DNA of 64,000 nt, from assembly GCA_963772825.1 (NCBI GenBank), contig CAVYYX010000015.1, positions 455,512-519,511 of the forward strand, written 5' to 3'. Position 1 is the first letter of the stretch. Each line of letters opens with the position of its first letter. The position numbers were made by a program, and so were the translations under genes. Origin of the DNA: Desertimonas sp963772825 (lineage in GTDB: Bacteria > Actinomycetota > Acidimicrobiia > Acidimicrobiales > Ilumatobacteraceae). Positions 45,345-54,787 of the stretch are shown in pieces. The notes under the pieces are model-generated. The model worked only from the letters and a program-made list of their open reading frames with translations, had not been told where the DNA came from and made no database searches.

Positions 45345-46388
45345 TCACGTCGTCCTCAATCGCAGTCGGAGGCGGTTGGCGGCGGCGTTGAGAACCATCG
45401 AGGCGATGATCGCGGCGCCGAGGATGATGTTGTAGGTGTTGGCACTGATCCCCTCGATCGTCAGCCCGTCGCGTAGCACGCTGAGGAAGATGGCGCCGAG
45501 GAACGCTCCGATGATCGTCCCCGACCCGCCGAACAGTGCCGTCCCCCCGATCACCGCGGCGGCGACCCCCAGGAACATCAGGTCGGGGCCGCCGGCCAAG
45601 GGCAAGAACGTGTGGACCCGGATCCCCTCGCTGATCCCGGCGAACCCGGCGACGGCGGCAGCGAGCATGAAGTTGCCGACCTTGATCCGCTTGATCTGGA
45701 TCCCGGCCTCGCTTGCACCAATCGGATTGCCACCCGTGGCGATGGTGTACACACCCCAGCGGGTTTTCGTCAGCAGGACGTGCAAGATCACCGTCAGCCC
45801 CAGAACCCACCAGAAGCCTGAGTAGTCGGCGCCGCCGATCCACTCGGCGAACCCGCCACGCGCTGGTGTCTTGGGAAACGCGTCGGAGATCGTCAGCGTC
45901 ACGCCGTTGAGGAAGAACAGCATCCCCATCGTGGTGATGAACGACGGAACCCCGGTCAATATCGTGATCGTCCCATTGGCCAGCCCGACGAGTGAGGCGA
46001 CAAAGACGGCGAAGACGAGAGCCACGGGCAACGGCAATCCCCAGTCCTGCGCCGAGACCATGACGAAGGGCGCGAAGGCGTAGATGTTGCCGAGGGAGAG
46101 GTCGATCTCGCCACCGACGAGGTTCATCACTTGAGCGATGGCGAGGAACGCCACCGGTGTGGCGAACTGGGTGATGACGCGCAGGTTGTTGGTGGTGACG
46201 AAGGCGTCGTTCGCAACCCAGAAATAGCAGAACAGCGCCACCGTGACGAAGGTGATGGTCGTCTCCCGCCGCCGGGAGATGAGGTCGGCCGCGCGCGACA
46301 CCGCCGAGGGTTTGGCGACCGGCTCGACGGCCGGTGGGGCGACTGCTAGATCGTCGCTGGGTGCCTCGCTCTCGGCGGTGTCACTCAC
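45345..46388 (-). CDS. Sugar-type ABC transporter permease (RbsC/FrcC-like)
   Basis: 347 residues from GTG 46388 with a ~40-residue acidic/Pro-rich N-terminus and about nine to ten membrane helices. Family motifs include LAIAQVMNLVGGEIDLSLG, GTITILTGVPSFITTMGM, TIATGGNPIGASEAGI, AAVIGGTALFGGSGTIIGA and FLGAIFLSVLRDGL. It forms the channel with the ATPase and binding-protein partners. A binding-protein gene lies 18 bp upstream. Confidence 0.92.
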   Translation of the reverse strand: MSDTAESEAPSDDLAVAPPAVEPVAKPSAVSRAADLISRRRETTITFVTVALFCYFWVANDAFVTTNNLRVITQFATPVAFLAIAQVMNLVGGEIDLSLGNIYAFAPFVMVSAQDWGLPLPVALVFAVFVASLVGLANGTITILTGVPSFITTMGMLFFLNGVTLTISDAFPKTPARGGFAEWIGGADYSGFWWVLGLTVILHVLLTKTRWGVYTIATGGNPIGASEAGIQIKRIKVGNFMLAAAVAGFAGISEGIRVHTFLPLAGGPDLMFLGVAAAVIGGTALFGGSGTIIGAFLGAIFLSVLRDGLTIEGISANTYNIILGAAIIASMVLNAAANRLRLRLRTT

Positions 46389-46406
46389 TGGGTTTCGTGT
46401 TGTCGC

Positions 46407-47498
46407 TCAGCCGCCGGTCGTTGCCGGTGCCGCTGGGGCACCGGCCGCCTCGACGACCTTCTGCTCGTCGGAGTCGCCCTCGAAACGGCTCGACGTGCCG
46501 AGGAACAGCTGCGCCCCCGCTTGGTCGAGAAAGACGAGGCCGGTGTTCGTCTCCGGTGGGAGGACTGCGCCGCCTGACAGGTTGCGCAGGTACAGGTAGA
46601 TCACCGGCAGGAACCCCTGCAGGTACGGCTGCTGGTCGATGGTGAAGTCGATCACCCCTTCGGCGAGCAACTCGATCGTCGTCGGGAGCAGGTCGTAGCC
46701 GCCGGCCCCGAGGAGACCCTGGTCGCGTGCGTTCTGGCTCTGCACGACCTGGGCCACGCCCTGCGTACTGCCGGCGTCGACGGCGAACATCCCGACAGCG
46801 TCGGTGTTGCCGAGGTACCACGCCTCGATGTTGGCCAGCTCCTCCGAGAGGTCCGGGCCGGTGGCGATGTCCTGGGCTTCGATGGCAGCGCCGGACTCTG
46901 CGATGGCGTCGAGCGCTCCGTCGATGCGCGGCTGGATGTTCAACTGGCCGGGCGTGGCGATGAACAGCCCCACCTTGCCCTCACCGACGATCTCGACGAT
47001 CCGCTCACCCATGGCAAAGCCGGATCCGTACAGGTCCTGGCCGGTGTAGGACATGCGGGCGTTGGGCGCGTCGGCGTTGTAGGACACCACGGGGATCCCG
47101 GCGTCCAGCGCCTCCTGCACGGGTTCGTTGAACGCCTCGAGATCGACGAGTGATACGGCGATCCCGTTGGCCCCACCGGCGATCGCCGCCTCGAAGGCGT
47201 TGACCATCTCGCCGATGTCGGAGATTTCCGAGCCGGTCCACTGCACCTCCGGGAGGCCGAGGAGCGCCGCGGCATCCTCGATCCCGTAGATCGTCGGGAC
47301 CCAGAACGGGTTCGTCGTCACGTGGTTGACGAACACGAAATTCCACTCCGGCACCTCCGGAAAGTTCCCGGCGGCCGGCGCTCGGCCACGAGCAGACACA
47401 CTGCCGTGCCCGTAGGCGGCGAAGGCTCCCGCCGCAGCAGAGATGCCGGCGGCCCGCATCAGCGCGCGCCGGGAATGGCGTGATTGCCCAACCGTCAT
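46407..47498 (-). CDS. Sugar ABC transporter substrate-binding protein
   Basis: 363 residues from ATG 47498 behind AAGGGGGAACC. An N-terminal twin-Arg-like signal (SRRALMRAAGISAAAGAFAA) points to Tat export. The periplasmic-binding-protein-4-like fold shows FVNHVTTNPFWVPTIYGIED, ANGIAVSLVDLEAFNEPVQ, AGIPVVSYNADAPNARMSY and GMFAVDAGSTQGVAQVV. Together with the downstream permease, ATPase and dehydrogenase it forms one importer operon. Substrate unknown; family members bind ribose, xylose, inositol or AI-2. Confidence 0.92.
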   Translation of the reverse strand: MTVGQSRHSRRALMRAAGISAAAGAFAAYGHGSVSARGRAPAAGNFPEVPEWNFVFVNHVTTNPFWVPTIYGIEDAAALLGLPEVQWTGSEISDIGEMVNAFEAAIAGGANGIAVSLVDLEAFNEPVQEALDAGIPVVSYNADAPNARMSYTGQDLYGSGFAMGERIVEIVGEGKVGLFIATPGQLNIQPRIDGALDAIAESGAAIEAQDIATGPDLSEELANIEAWYLGNTDAVGMFAVDAGSTQGVAQVVQSQNARDQGLLGAGGYDLLPTTIELLAEGVIDFTIDQQPYLQGFLPVIYLYLRNLSGGAVLPPETNTGLVFLDQAGAQLFLGTSSRFEGDSDEQKVVEAAGAPAAPATTGG

Positions 47499-47587
47499 GT
47501 TGGTTCCCCCTTGTCGACAGCCAATCAGAAGGTGGTTGGCCCCACGACGAGCATAAGGACGCGGCGAAACGCGCACAAGAGAAAATT

Positions 47588-47599
47588 GTGAACGTTCAC
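47588..47599. promoter_or_regulatory. 12-bp palindrome upstream of the sugar importer operon
   Basis: GTGAACGTTCAC is a perfect palindrome 90 bp upstream of the binding-protein ATG; it also covers the stop of the preceding synthetase gene. An operator is plausible. Confidence 0.35.
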
Positions 47600-49555
47600 T
47601 TCCGGGGTCGAGCGACGAAGTAGTCGAGCGCCCGAGGTTCGGCGAGGGCGCCTTGCGCCGCGACATCGTCAGCGTCGACGCCCGCAAGGATCCGCTTCAC
47701 CGGAAGCTCGAGTTTCTTGCCGGACAGCGTTCGCGGCACTGCGGGGACGGCCTCGATGACGTCGGGGGTGTGCCGCGGCGACAACTCGCTCTCCAACGCC
47801 TGACGGATGCGGCGCCGCAGGTCATCGTCGAGATCGACGCCCTCCGCCAGCTTCACGAAGAGGATCAACTCGCCGAGACCGCCGGTCTCAGCGGGATCCT
47901 CGAGGTGCACCACGAGGCTGTCGTCGATCTCGTCGAACCCCTCGACGACGGCGTAGAAGTCGCTCGTGCCGAGGCGCACTCCCCCGCGGTTGAGGGTGGC
48001 GTCAGAGCGCCCGGTGACCACGCACGAACCGTCCTCGTTGAACGTCACCCAGTCGCCGTGGCGCCAGACCCCTGGGAAGTGCTCGAAGTAGGCGGCCCGA
48101 TACCGCTCACCGTCGGTGTCGCCCCAGAACCCGACGGGCATCGACGGCATCGGTTCGGTGATCACCAACTCGCCGGTGACGCCAGGGGGACACACCTTCC
48201 CGTCGGGCGTGAACGCCTCGACGGCGCAGCCCAGCAGGCGACCGCCGATCTCGCCGGCCCGCACCGCCTGCAGCGGCGAGGCGCCGATGAACGCCGTGGC
48301 GATGTCGGTGCCGCCGCAGATCGAATTGACCGGGACGCCGACTACTTCGTTGACCCAGCGGTAACCGGCGGCGGGCAGCGGGGCGCCGGTCGAGCCGACC
48401 CAGCGCAGCTCGTTGTCGGGCGGCCGGACGCGCACCTTGCGGCAGGCCATGAGGAACGGCGCCGACGAACCGAACACGGTCGACCCGGTGTTTGCGGCGA
48501 CCTTCCACAGCGTGCTCATTCCCGGCGACGCGGGGTTGCCGTCGAACAGCACGATCGTCGAGCCGGTGAGCAGGCCGGACACGAGGTAGTTCCACATCAT
48601 CCAGCCGGTGGTCGTGAACCAGAAGAAGCGGTCTTCGGGCGTGAGGTCCTGATGGAAGGTCAGCACCTTGAGGTGCTCGACGACGACGCCGCCGTGACCT
48701 TGGACGATCGGCTTGGGCAGCCCGGTGGTGCCGGAGCTGTACAGCACGTAGAGCGGGTGGTCGACCGCCACCGGGGTGAACGTCAACGGCGGCGCTGATG
48801 CGCTGCGGAGCACTTCGTCCCACACGTGGTACTCGGGTCCGGCCGACGTCGGCGGGTGCCGGTCGGGGTGGAGATACGGGATGTGGATGACGTGACGAAG
48901 CGTCGGGAGGGCAGCGACGATCGTCGGCGATGTGCTCGGCGCGGTCGATGTCCTTCGTGCCGTAGCGATACCCGTCGACGGCGATCAGCACGGTCGGTTC
49001 GATCTGGGCAAAGCGGTCGATCACCGAGCGCACCCCGAACTCGGGCGCACAGCTCGACCAGATCGCTCCGATCGAGGCGGCGGCAAGCAGGCCGACGAGC
49101 GTCTCGGGGATGTTCGGGGCGTAGGCGACGACGCGGTCGCCCGCGGTGACTCCGAGGTCGCGCAACGCTGCGGCGCAGCGCCGCACTCCGAGCGTGAGGT
49201 GGTCCCAGGTCAACTCGATGCGGTCACGGGTCTGGCTGACGGCGATGACCGCGATGCGCTCGGGATTGGCCTCCCCGGCTGCCAGGGCGTGCTCGGCGTA
49301 GTTGAGCGTGGCCCCTGGGAACCAGCGCACGCCGGGCATCGTGTCGCCGACGCGAATCGCTTGCGGAGGTGATGTCCAGCGCACGCCGGTGAAGTCCGTC
49401 GACGCTTGCCAGAAGGCGTCGAGCTCGTCGATCGACCAACGGATCAGGGCGTCGAAGTCGTCGAAACCGTGTTCCGTGGCGAAGCGTCCCAGTGCCGTGG
49501 TCTCCCAGGCGTCGGCGGGTGGCGTCCAGAGCACCTCGCCGCGGGGCAGGGTCAC
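47596..49555 (-). CDS. Acetoacetyl-CoA synthetase, one frameshift
   Basis: Corrected length 652 residues. The N-terminal part VTLPRGEVLWTPPADAWETT through YGTKDIDRAEHIAD is in one frame; after one extra base near 48922, IVAALPTLRHV and onward are in another. ANL motifs: LYVLYSSGTTGLPKPIVQG (P-loop), WMMWNYLVSGLL, TGAPLPAAGYRWV, SICGGTDIATAF, GVWRHGDWVTF, GRSDATLNRGGVRLG and the acceptor Lys near the end (KKLELPVKRIL). It ligates acetoacetate to CoA using ATP. GTG 49555 overlaps the HMG-CoA lyase stop (GTGA), so it finishes the pathway by using the acetoacetate product of the lyase. Confidence 0.9.
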
Positions 49556-50490
49556 GACAAGCCCCCGACGGCAGCCACTCGACTGGGAAGCTCGTGGCCG
49601 ACGAGGTCGGCGAGTAGCGGTCCGGCTGCGAGCAGTGCATCGAGGTCGATCCCGGTGTCGACGCCGCTGTCGGCGAGGACCATGGCGAGATCCTCGGTGG
49701 CCAGGTTGCCGCCCGCCGCTGGCGCGAACGGCGAGCCGCCGAGACCGCCGAGGGCCGTGTCGAAGCGGTCGACGCCACGTTCGATCGCTGTCCACGCGTT
49801 GAGCAGCGCGGTCCCCCGGGTGTCGTGGAGGTGCAAACCGACGTTGCTCCCGGTCGCCGTGAGCACCTCATTGACGCGCCGCGGCGTCGCCATCCCGGTC
49901 GTGTCGGCGAGGGTCACCTGGTCGACGCCGAGGTCTCGTGCCCGGGCGACGAGCGCGGACACGTCGTCGGGCGTGATGTCCTCGCCGTCGAACGGCGAGC
50001 CGAAGCAGCACGAGATCACGGCGTCGAGCACCGCGTGCGGCGCGGCGGCGCGGATGGCGACGATGCCCTCGAAGGCCTGCTCGATCGACCGGTGCGTGTT
50101 CTTCTCGCTGTAGGCCGGCGACGCCGACACGGTGATCGTCAAGTGATCGACGCCGGCAGCGGTGGCCAGTTCGGCGCCCTCGACGTTGGGCACCAGCGCC
50201 CAGAGCGTCACGTCGTTAGCCCGTTGATGGAGCGCCGCGACGACGTCGGCGGCGCCGGCCATCGCCGGCACGGCCTTGGGGCTGACGAACGAAGCGACCT
50301 CGATGTCGCGCAAGCCGGCCTCGATCAAGCGCTCGATCAACTCCACTCGTCGCTCGGGTCGCACCGGTTGTTCGCTCTGGAGGCCGTCGCGTGGCGAGAC
50401 GTCGCGGACCTTCACCCGCGTACCGACCGATGGGTGTTTAGGGGACCGTTCCGTCCCCAGAACACCCATCGGTCGCTGCGGCGGGGTCAT
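49552..50490 (-). CDS. Hydroxymethylglutaryl-CoA lyase
   Basis: HMG-CoA lyase: VRDVSPRDGLQSEQ (substrate/metal site), IEVASFVSPKAVPAMAG, CCFGSPFDGEDI, DQVTLADTTGMATP, GLHLHDTRGTALLNA with the metal His pair and GLGGSPFAPAAGGNLATED. It splits HMG-CoA to acetoacetate and acetyl-CoA. Two starts are possible: ATG 50490, which overlaps the carboxylase stop (ATGA) but would translate the hairpin repeat at 50424-50475, or GTG 50415 just before the conserved domain. I list the longer one because of the overlap. Confidence 0.88.
   Translation of the reverse strand: MTPPQRPMGVLGTERSPKHPSVGTRVKVRDVSPRDGLQSEQPVRPERRVELIERLIEAGLRDIEVASFVSPKAVPAMAGAADVVAALHQRANDVTLWALVPNVEGAELATAAGVDHLTITVSASPAYSEKNTHRSIEQAFEGIVAIRAAAPHAVLDAVISCCFGSPFDGEDITPDDVSALVARARDLGVDQVTLADTTGMATPRRVNEVLTATGSNVGLHLHDTRGTALLNAWTAIERGVDRFDTALGGLGGSPFAPAAGGNLATEDLAMVLADSGVDTGIDLDALLAAGPLLADLVGHELPSRVAAVGGLS
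50424..50475. repeat. Hairpin repeat of shared sequence type (copy 2)
   Basis: Outer arms CGACCGATGGGTGTT (50424-50438) and AACACCCATCGGTCG (50461-50475) pair over 15 bp; inner GGGGAC/GTCCCC pairs around a 6-base loop. The same sequence type is at 23410-23452. It lies between the carboxylase gene end and the conserved part of the lyase gene. Confidence 0.65.
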
Positions 50491-52019
50491 ACGGGGGGGA
50501 CGCCGTGGCGGCGGGTGGCGAAGTGGCGGTCCTTGTTGCGGGCCAGGCCGATGCGCCGGATGAGATCGTCGCGCAGGGCGTGCGGGGCGACGATCGCATC
50601 GATGACCAACTCGGACGCCAGACGTAGCAGGTCGACGTCTTCCTCGTAGATCGTGCGCTGCTCGTCGACGAACGCAGCTCGCTCGGCGGCATCCTCGATC
50701 GCCGCGATCTTGTTGGCGTACACCGCGTTGACCGCCGCTTCGGGCCCCATCACGGCGATGCGCGCCGTCGGCAGGGCGATCGTCGCGTCTGGTGAGAACG
50801 CCGGCCCGGACATCGCGTAGAGGCCGGCGCCGTAGGCCTTGCGCACGATCACCGAGACCTTCGGCACCGTCGCCTCGCTCACCGCCGTCACCATCTTCGC
50901 CCCGTGGCGGATGATCCCCTGGCGCTCGACCGCCGAGCCGATCATGAACCCGGGCACGTCGGCGAGGAAGATCAGCGGGAGGTTGAAGGCGTCGCAGAGC
51001 CAGATGAAGCGGGCGGCCTTGTCGGCGGAGTCGACGAACAACGTGCCGGCGAGATGCGCAGAGTTGTTGGCGACGACGCCGACAGGGTGGCCATCGAGAC
51101 GGCCGAGTCCGACGATCAGCTCCTTGGCGTACAACGGCTTGATCTCGAAGAAGCTGTCACGGTCGATGATGCCGTCGATCAACACGTGCATGTCGAACGC
51201 GACCCGTTCGTCGGCGGGAACGACGTCGTCGGTCAGCTCGACGGCCGGCGGCTCGCTCTCGTAGACCGGCGGGTCGTGGCGCCATGACCGTGGGAAGTAC
51301 GTGAAGTAGGCGCGGGCCTGGTCGATGGCGTCCGTGTCGTCGTGGGCCAGGTTGTCGGCGCAGCCGGACTGGCTGACGTGCATCCGGGCGCCGCCCATCT
51401 CCTCGAGCGTGGTGATCTCGCCGACGACCATCTCGGCCATGCGCGGCGACCCGAGGTACATCGAGGCGTTGCCCTCGACCATCAGCACGATGTCGCAGAA
51501 CGACGGGATGTAGGCGCCGCCGGCCGCCGAGGGTCCGAACAGGCAGCAGATCTGGGGGACCTGACCGGACAGCCGGACCTGGTTGTAGAAGATCCGCCCG
51601 GCGCCGCGCCGGCCGGGAAACAGCTGGACCTGATCGGTGAGCCGGGCCCCGGCCGAGTCGACGAGCCAGAAGATCGGCACCTGCTCGTGGATCGCCGTCT
51701 CGGTGGCCCTGACCATCTTCTCGACGGTGCGCGCGCCCCACGAGCCGGCCTTGACCATCGGATCGTTGGCGACGACGACGACGGGCATCCCCTCGATCGT
51801 CCCCCGCCCGGTGACCACGCCGTCGGCGGGCAAGGCGCCGCCGCCGTTGTCGGCAGCCTGGTTGTTGGCGAGCAATCCGTCCTCGACGAACGACTCGGAG
51901 TCGAGGAGAAGAGCGACGCGCTCGCGTGCGGTCAGCTTGTTCTGCCCGCGGATCTTGGCGAGAGCCCGCTCGTCGGGCTGGACCGCCCGCTCGATCGCCT
52001 TGTCGATCCGCTCACCCAC
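50487..52019 (-). CDS. Acyl-CoA carboxylase carboxyltransferase (beta) subunit
   Basis: 510 residues from GTG 52019. The crotonase-like N- and C-lobes are shown by KLTARERVALLLD, GRGTIEGMPVVVVAND, PIFWLVDSAGARL, GRIFYNQVRLSGQVPQICCLFGPSAAGGAYIP in parts, GGARMHVSQSGCADNLAHDD, GRLDGHPVGVVANNS, FLADVPGFMIGSAVE, IVRKAYGAGLYAMSGPAF and GPEAAVNAVYANKIAAI. It transfers CO2 from biotin to an acyl-CoA. With HMG-CoA lyase next, 3-methylcrotonyl-CoA (leucine breakdown) is the likely substrate, though propionyl/geranyl-CoA types look similar. No alpha subunit is in the window. Confidence 0.9.
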   Translation of the reverse strand: MGERIDKAIERAVQPDERALAKIRGQNKLTARERVALLLDSESFVEDGLLANNQAADNGGGALPADGVVTGRGTIEGMPVVVVANDPMVKAGSWGARTVEKMVRATETAIHEQVPIFWLVDSAGARLTDQVQLFPGRRGAGRIFYNQVRLSGQVPQICCLFGPSAAGGAYIPSFCDIVLMVEGNASMYLGSPRMAEMVVGEITTLEEMGGARMHVSQSGCADNLAHDDTDAIDQARAYFTYFPRSWRHDPPVYESEPPAVELTDDVVPADERVAFDMHVLIDGIIDRDSFFEIKPLYAKELIVGLGRLDGHPVGVVANNSAHLAGTLFVDSADKAARFIWLCDAFNLPLIFLADVPGFMIGSAVERQGIIRHGAKMVTAVSEATVPKVSVIVRKAYGAGLYAMSGPAFSPDATIALPTARIAVMGPEAAVNAVYANKIAAIEDAAERAAFVDEQRTIYEEDVDLLRLASELVIDAIVAPHALRDDLIRRIGLARNKDRHFATRRHGVPPV

Positions 52020-52054
52020 TGCGTTCCACGGTACTGACCCACGCTCGTACGATC

Positions 52055-52876
52055 GTGGCGGTGCTCACCGACCTCGTGCTCGTGCCGTTCGGCGCGTCGC
52101 TCGACGAGCTGCTCGCGGCAGCGCAGGCCGTCGACCGTGGCGGGTTCGACACGGTGTGGACCTACGACCACTTCAGTGGGCTCGTGCAGGGCGCGCCGTG
52201 GTCTCGCGACCCGTTCGTGACACTCGGAGCGATCGCCGCCACGACCGAACGGGTCAACCTCGGCGTGCTCGTCGCCAACGTCGCCAACCGACATCCCGCC
52301 CAGCTCGCCTGCGCCGCCAACTCCGTGCAATCGCTGGCACCCGGGCGGGTCCTGCTCGGCATCGGTGCGGGCACGGCGGCGAGCAGCGAGTGGTCCGCCG
52401 AGGCGCGGGCGATCGGGCGGCCCATCGCCGCGGCGACGACGCGGCGGACGATCCTCGCCGAGACGATCGGCGCGGTGCGCGCGGTCTGGGCCGGCGAGCC
52501 GTACGCCGGTGAACACGTTCGGGTCGCCGGAGCGATGGCCGTGACCGATGGCGCGCCGCCACCGCGAATCATCGTCGGGGCGGCCAATCGCGACACGATC
52601 GCAGTCGGCTGCGCCCACGCCGATGGCGTCAACCTGCTCCCCGGCGGGGAGCTCGCCGAACGTGTCGCGTTCGCTCGTCAACACGCCGTCGCACCTTCGT
52701 TCGAGGTCAGCGCGTTCCTGGCGCTCGACGCCGATCATCCACTCGGCGGTGACCCGTCCGATCTCGTCGCCCTCGGCGTCGACCGTCGCACGCTGTACGT
52801 CGGCACGCCACTGCCACTCGATGCGATCGCCGGTATCGCTGCCAAGCTGCAGGAGTGGAACCCGGTGAACGGCTGA
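52055..52876 (+). CDS. LLM-class F420-dependent oxidoreductase
   Basis: 273 residues from GTG 52055 (GTG 52061 possible). Luciferase-like motifs: LVLVPFGASLDELL, FDTVWTYDHF, VTLGAIAATTERVNLGVLVA, NRHPAQLACAANSV, LAPGRVLLGIGAG and PPRIIVGAANRDTIAVGCAHADGVN (in parts). Shorter than typical ~330-residue LLM proteins. It is divergent from the carboxylase operon and overlaps the start of the GNAT gene by 22 bp. Confidence 0.82.
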   Translation: MAVLTDLVLVPFGASLDELLAAAQAVDRGGFDTVWTYDHFSGLVQGAPWSRDPFVTLGAIAATTERVNLGVLVANVANRHPAQLACAANSVQSLAPGRVLLGIGAGTAASSEWSAEARAIGRPIAAATTRRTILAETIGAVRAVWAGEPYAGEHVRVAGAMAVTDGAPPPRIIVGAANRDTIAVGCAHADGVNLLPGGELAERVAFARQHAVAPSFEVSAFLALDADHPLGGDPSDLVALGVDRRTLYVGTPLPLDAIAGIAAKLQEWNPVNG

Positions 52877-53265
52877 CGACCGACCGCGGCGAGATCGACC
52901 AGCGAGCGATTTGGCAGTGGCTGCATGACGTCGCCTACTGGGCGCAGGGACGACCATGGAGTGTGCAGCAGCGGGCGAACGCCGCCTCGCGCTGCTTCGC
53001 GATCATCGGCCCACACGGCGACACTCGGGCGTTCTGCCGGCTGGTGACCGACGGTGCCACCTTTGCCTGGCTGGCCGACGTCGTCGTGCTGCCGCCGTTC
53101 CGCGGGCGCGGGCTCGGCAAGGACCTCGTCGCCGCCGTGGCGCGCAGCCAGCACGACGCCGGCATTCGGCGCGTGTTGCTGCGCACCGACGACGCCCATG
53201 GGCTGTACGCGCAATTCGGCTTCGCGCCGGTTGAGACGGGCTTCATGGATCGGGTCGTGACGTGA
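52855..53265 (+). CDS. GNAT-family N-acetyltransferase
   Basis: 136 residues from GTG 52855. GNAT motifs are AFCRLVTDGATFAWLADVVVLP, the acetyl-CoA loop PPFRGRGLGKDLVAAV (Q/R-x-x-G-x-G/A) and a C-terminal LLRTDDAHGLYAQFGFAPVE. The substrate is unknown. The 22-bp overlap with the upstream LLM gene indicates co-expression. Confidence 0.85.
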   Translation: MEPGERLTTDRGEIDQRAIWQWLHDVAYWAQGRPWSVQQRANAASRCFAIIGPHGDTRAFCRLVTDGATFAWLADVVVLPPFRGRGLGKDLVAAVARSQHDAGIRRVLLRTDDAHGLYAQFGFAPVETGFMDRVVT

Positions 53266-53291
53266 CGTTCGACGGCCGACGGTGTCGAGCC

Positions 53292-54332
53292 TCACCAGCG
53301 ACGGCGACCGGAGCGACCGCGCCGCACGAGGGGTAGCACCCGGCCGCCGATCAGCTCGATGCCGCGCTCGTCCGTCAGCCCGTGGGGCGTTCCGAGGTCG
53401 ACGCGTGACGCGCCTGCATCGAGCACCGCGGCGACGTGCCCGGCGACCTGCTCGGGGGTGCCGCTGAAGGCGAAGTGGTCGAGCACGTCATCGGGGATCA
53501 ACCGGCCGGCGGACTCGTGGTCGCCGGCCGCCGTCAGCCGGCGAACCGGCTCGAGCACGTCGGGCACGACGGTCACCGTCGGGTCGAGCTCGGCGACGAC
53601 GGCGAGGTACATCGCCACCTCGGTGCGCGCCCGTGCCCTCGCTCGTTCGCCGTCCTCGTCGACGACGCTGACCGCACCCAGGACGACGCCCACCTCGTCG
53701 GGGTTGCGGCCCACCGAATGCGCTCCAGCGGCGACGTACGATCTCATCACCGCGACCATCGCCGGGTTTGCGCTACCGCCGACCTTCACCTCGTCGGCGA
53801 TCCGACCGGCGAGCGCCCCGGTACGCCGCCCCCACGTCCCGATCATCAAGGGTACGGCTGGTCGCGCGGTGTCGTAGCGCAGCGTCGTCCCGGGGGCCAG
53901 TCGGAACACCGCGCCGTCGAAGCCGCGTCGGTCGTGGCGCAGCAGCGCGGCCACCAGGCCGGCGGCCTCCTCCAACGCCTGCACCGGCTGGCGCTGATCG
54001 ATCCCGACGGCGTCGAGCCACGTGCCGCGGGCAAGTCCGAGAAACGCACGACCATCAGAAGCGAGGTCGAGGACGGCGATCTGTCCGGCGATCTCCGCTG
54101 GGTGAATGGCAAATGGGCTGAAACAAGCCGGCCCGAGACGCACCGACGTCGTCGCCCGGGCGATCTCCAGCAGCGCCGGCAACGGAGGCTGGAACATCAA
54201 GTCGGCGTACACGCTGATCACGTCGACGCCGTGGCCCTCGGCGATCGCAGCCAAGTGGGCGTACGCACCGGGAGGCTTGTCGCCCTGCACGCCGATACCG
54301 AGCTCGACACTCGTCTCGTCGGCGGCCCTCAC
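53292..54332 (-). CDS. LLM-class F420-dependent oxidoreductase
   Basis: 346 residues. Motifs: VELGIGVQGDKPPGAYAHLA, VDVISVYADLMFQPPL, VRLGPACFSPFAIHPAEIAG, DGRAFLGLARGTWLDAVG, VPLMIGTWGRRTGALAGRIA and FAFSGTPEQVAGHVAAVLDAG. The same luciferase-like barrel as the other two LLM genes but clearly divergent. GTG 54332 overlaps the stop of the TIGR04076 gene (GTGA). Substrate unknown. Confidence 0.82.
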   Translation of the reverse strand: MRAADETSVELGIGVQGDKPPGAYAHLAAIAEGHGVDVISVYADLMFQPPLPALLEIARATTSVRLGPACFSPFAIHPAEIAGQIAVLDLASDGRAFLGLARGTWLDAVGIDQRQPVQALEEAAGLVAALLRHDRRGFDGAVFRLAPGTTLRYDTARPAVPLMIGTWGRRTGALAGRIADEVKVGGSANPAMVAVMRSYVAAGAHSVGRNPDEVGVVLGAVSVVDEDGERARARARTEVAMYLAVVAELDPTVTVVPDVLEPVRRLTAAGDHESAGRLIPDDVLDHFAFSGTPEQVAGHVAAVLDAGASRVDLGTPHGLTDERGIELIGGRVLPLVRRGRSGRRRW

Positions 54333-54670
54333 GTCAGGTCGGTGGTCCGCAGGCGGCGGACGCCGGTGCGCTCGATGCGCATCACCAGCCGCTCGTCGGG
54401 GTCCGGGCAACACACCTCGGTGTCGTGCTCGATCCAGTCGCCGGGCGGGTTCTGACGCTGCTTCGCCGACAGGAGCGGCAGGGCGGCAGCGAGGGCGTAG
54501 ATGCAGAAGTGCTTGCCGTCGGGCAGCCGCAGTTCGTTGCTGGCGACGAGGTCGAAGTAATCACCGGGCTGCATCCCGCAGACGCTGCGCCCCTCGACGC
54601 GGTCGACGACGACGCGCAGGTCGTAGACGACGGTCTCCGCTGCTGGGTCGGGCGGCGCGCCGTCGGACAT
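54329..54670 (-). CDS. TIGR04076-family protein
   Basis: 113 residues from ATG 54670. The family pattern is clear: VVDRVEGRSVCGMQPGDYFD, LRLPDGKHFCIYALAAALPLL, NPPGDWIEHDTEVCCPDPDE and VMRIERTGVR; the conserved Cys residues (VCG, FCIYA, CCPDP) are kept. Members are ~80-110 residues and their function is unknown. It is coupled to the LLM gene and divergent from the binding-protein gene. Confidence 0.8.
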   Translation of the reverse strand: MSDGAPPDPAAETVVYDLRVVVDRVEGRSVCGMQPGDYFDLVASNELRLPDGKHFCIYALAAALPLLSAKQRQNPPGDWIEHDTEVCCPDPDERLVMRIERTGVRRLRTTDLT

Positions 54671-54703
54671 CGAAGCAACTGTATGACTGGCGACTCTCGA
54701 CGT

Positions 54704-54772
54704 GCGAGCGTTCGCTTTGCTCATCGCGGCCGGCCCGTCTATCGTCACCTCCAAGAGCAAACGCTCGTTCGC
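54704..54772. promoter_or_regulatory. AACGCTCGTT operator-like motifs
   Basis: GCGAGCGTTCGC (54704-54715) and GCAAACGCTCGTTCGC (54757-54772) flank the divergent promoter region between the TIGR04076 and binding-protein genes. The 10-base centre AACG-CT-CGTT is the reverse complement of the palindrome found at 58283-58292. Confidence 0.45.
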
Positions 54773-54787
54773 GTGGGGAGGTAGGCG

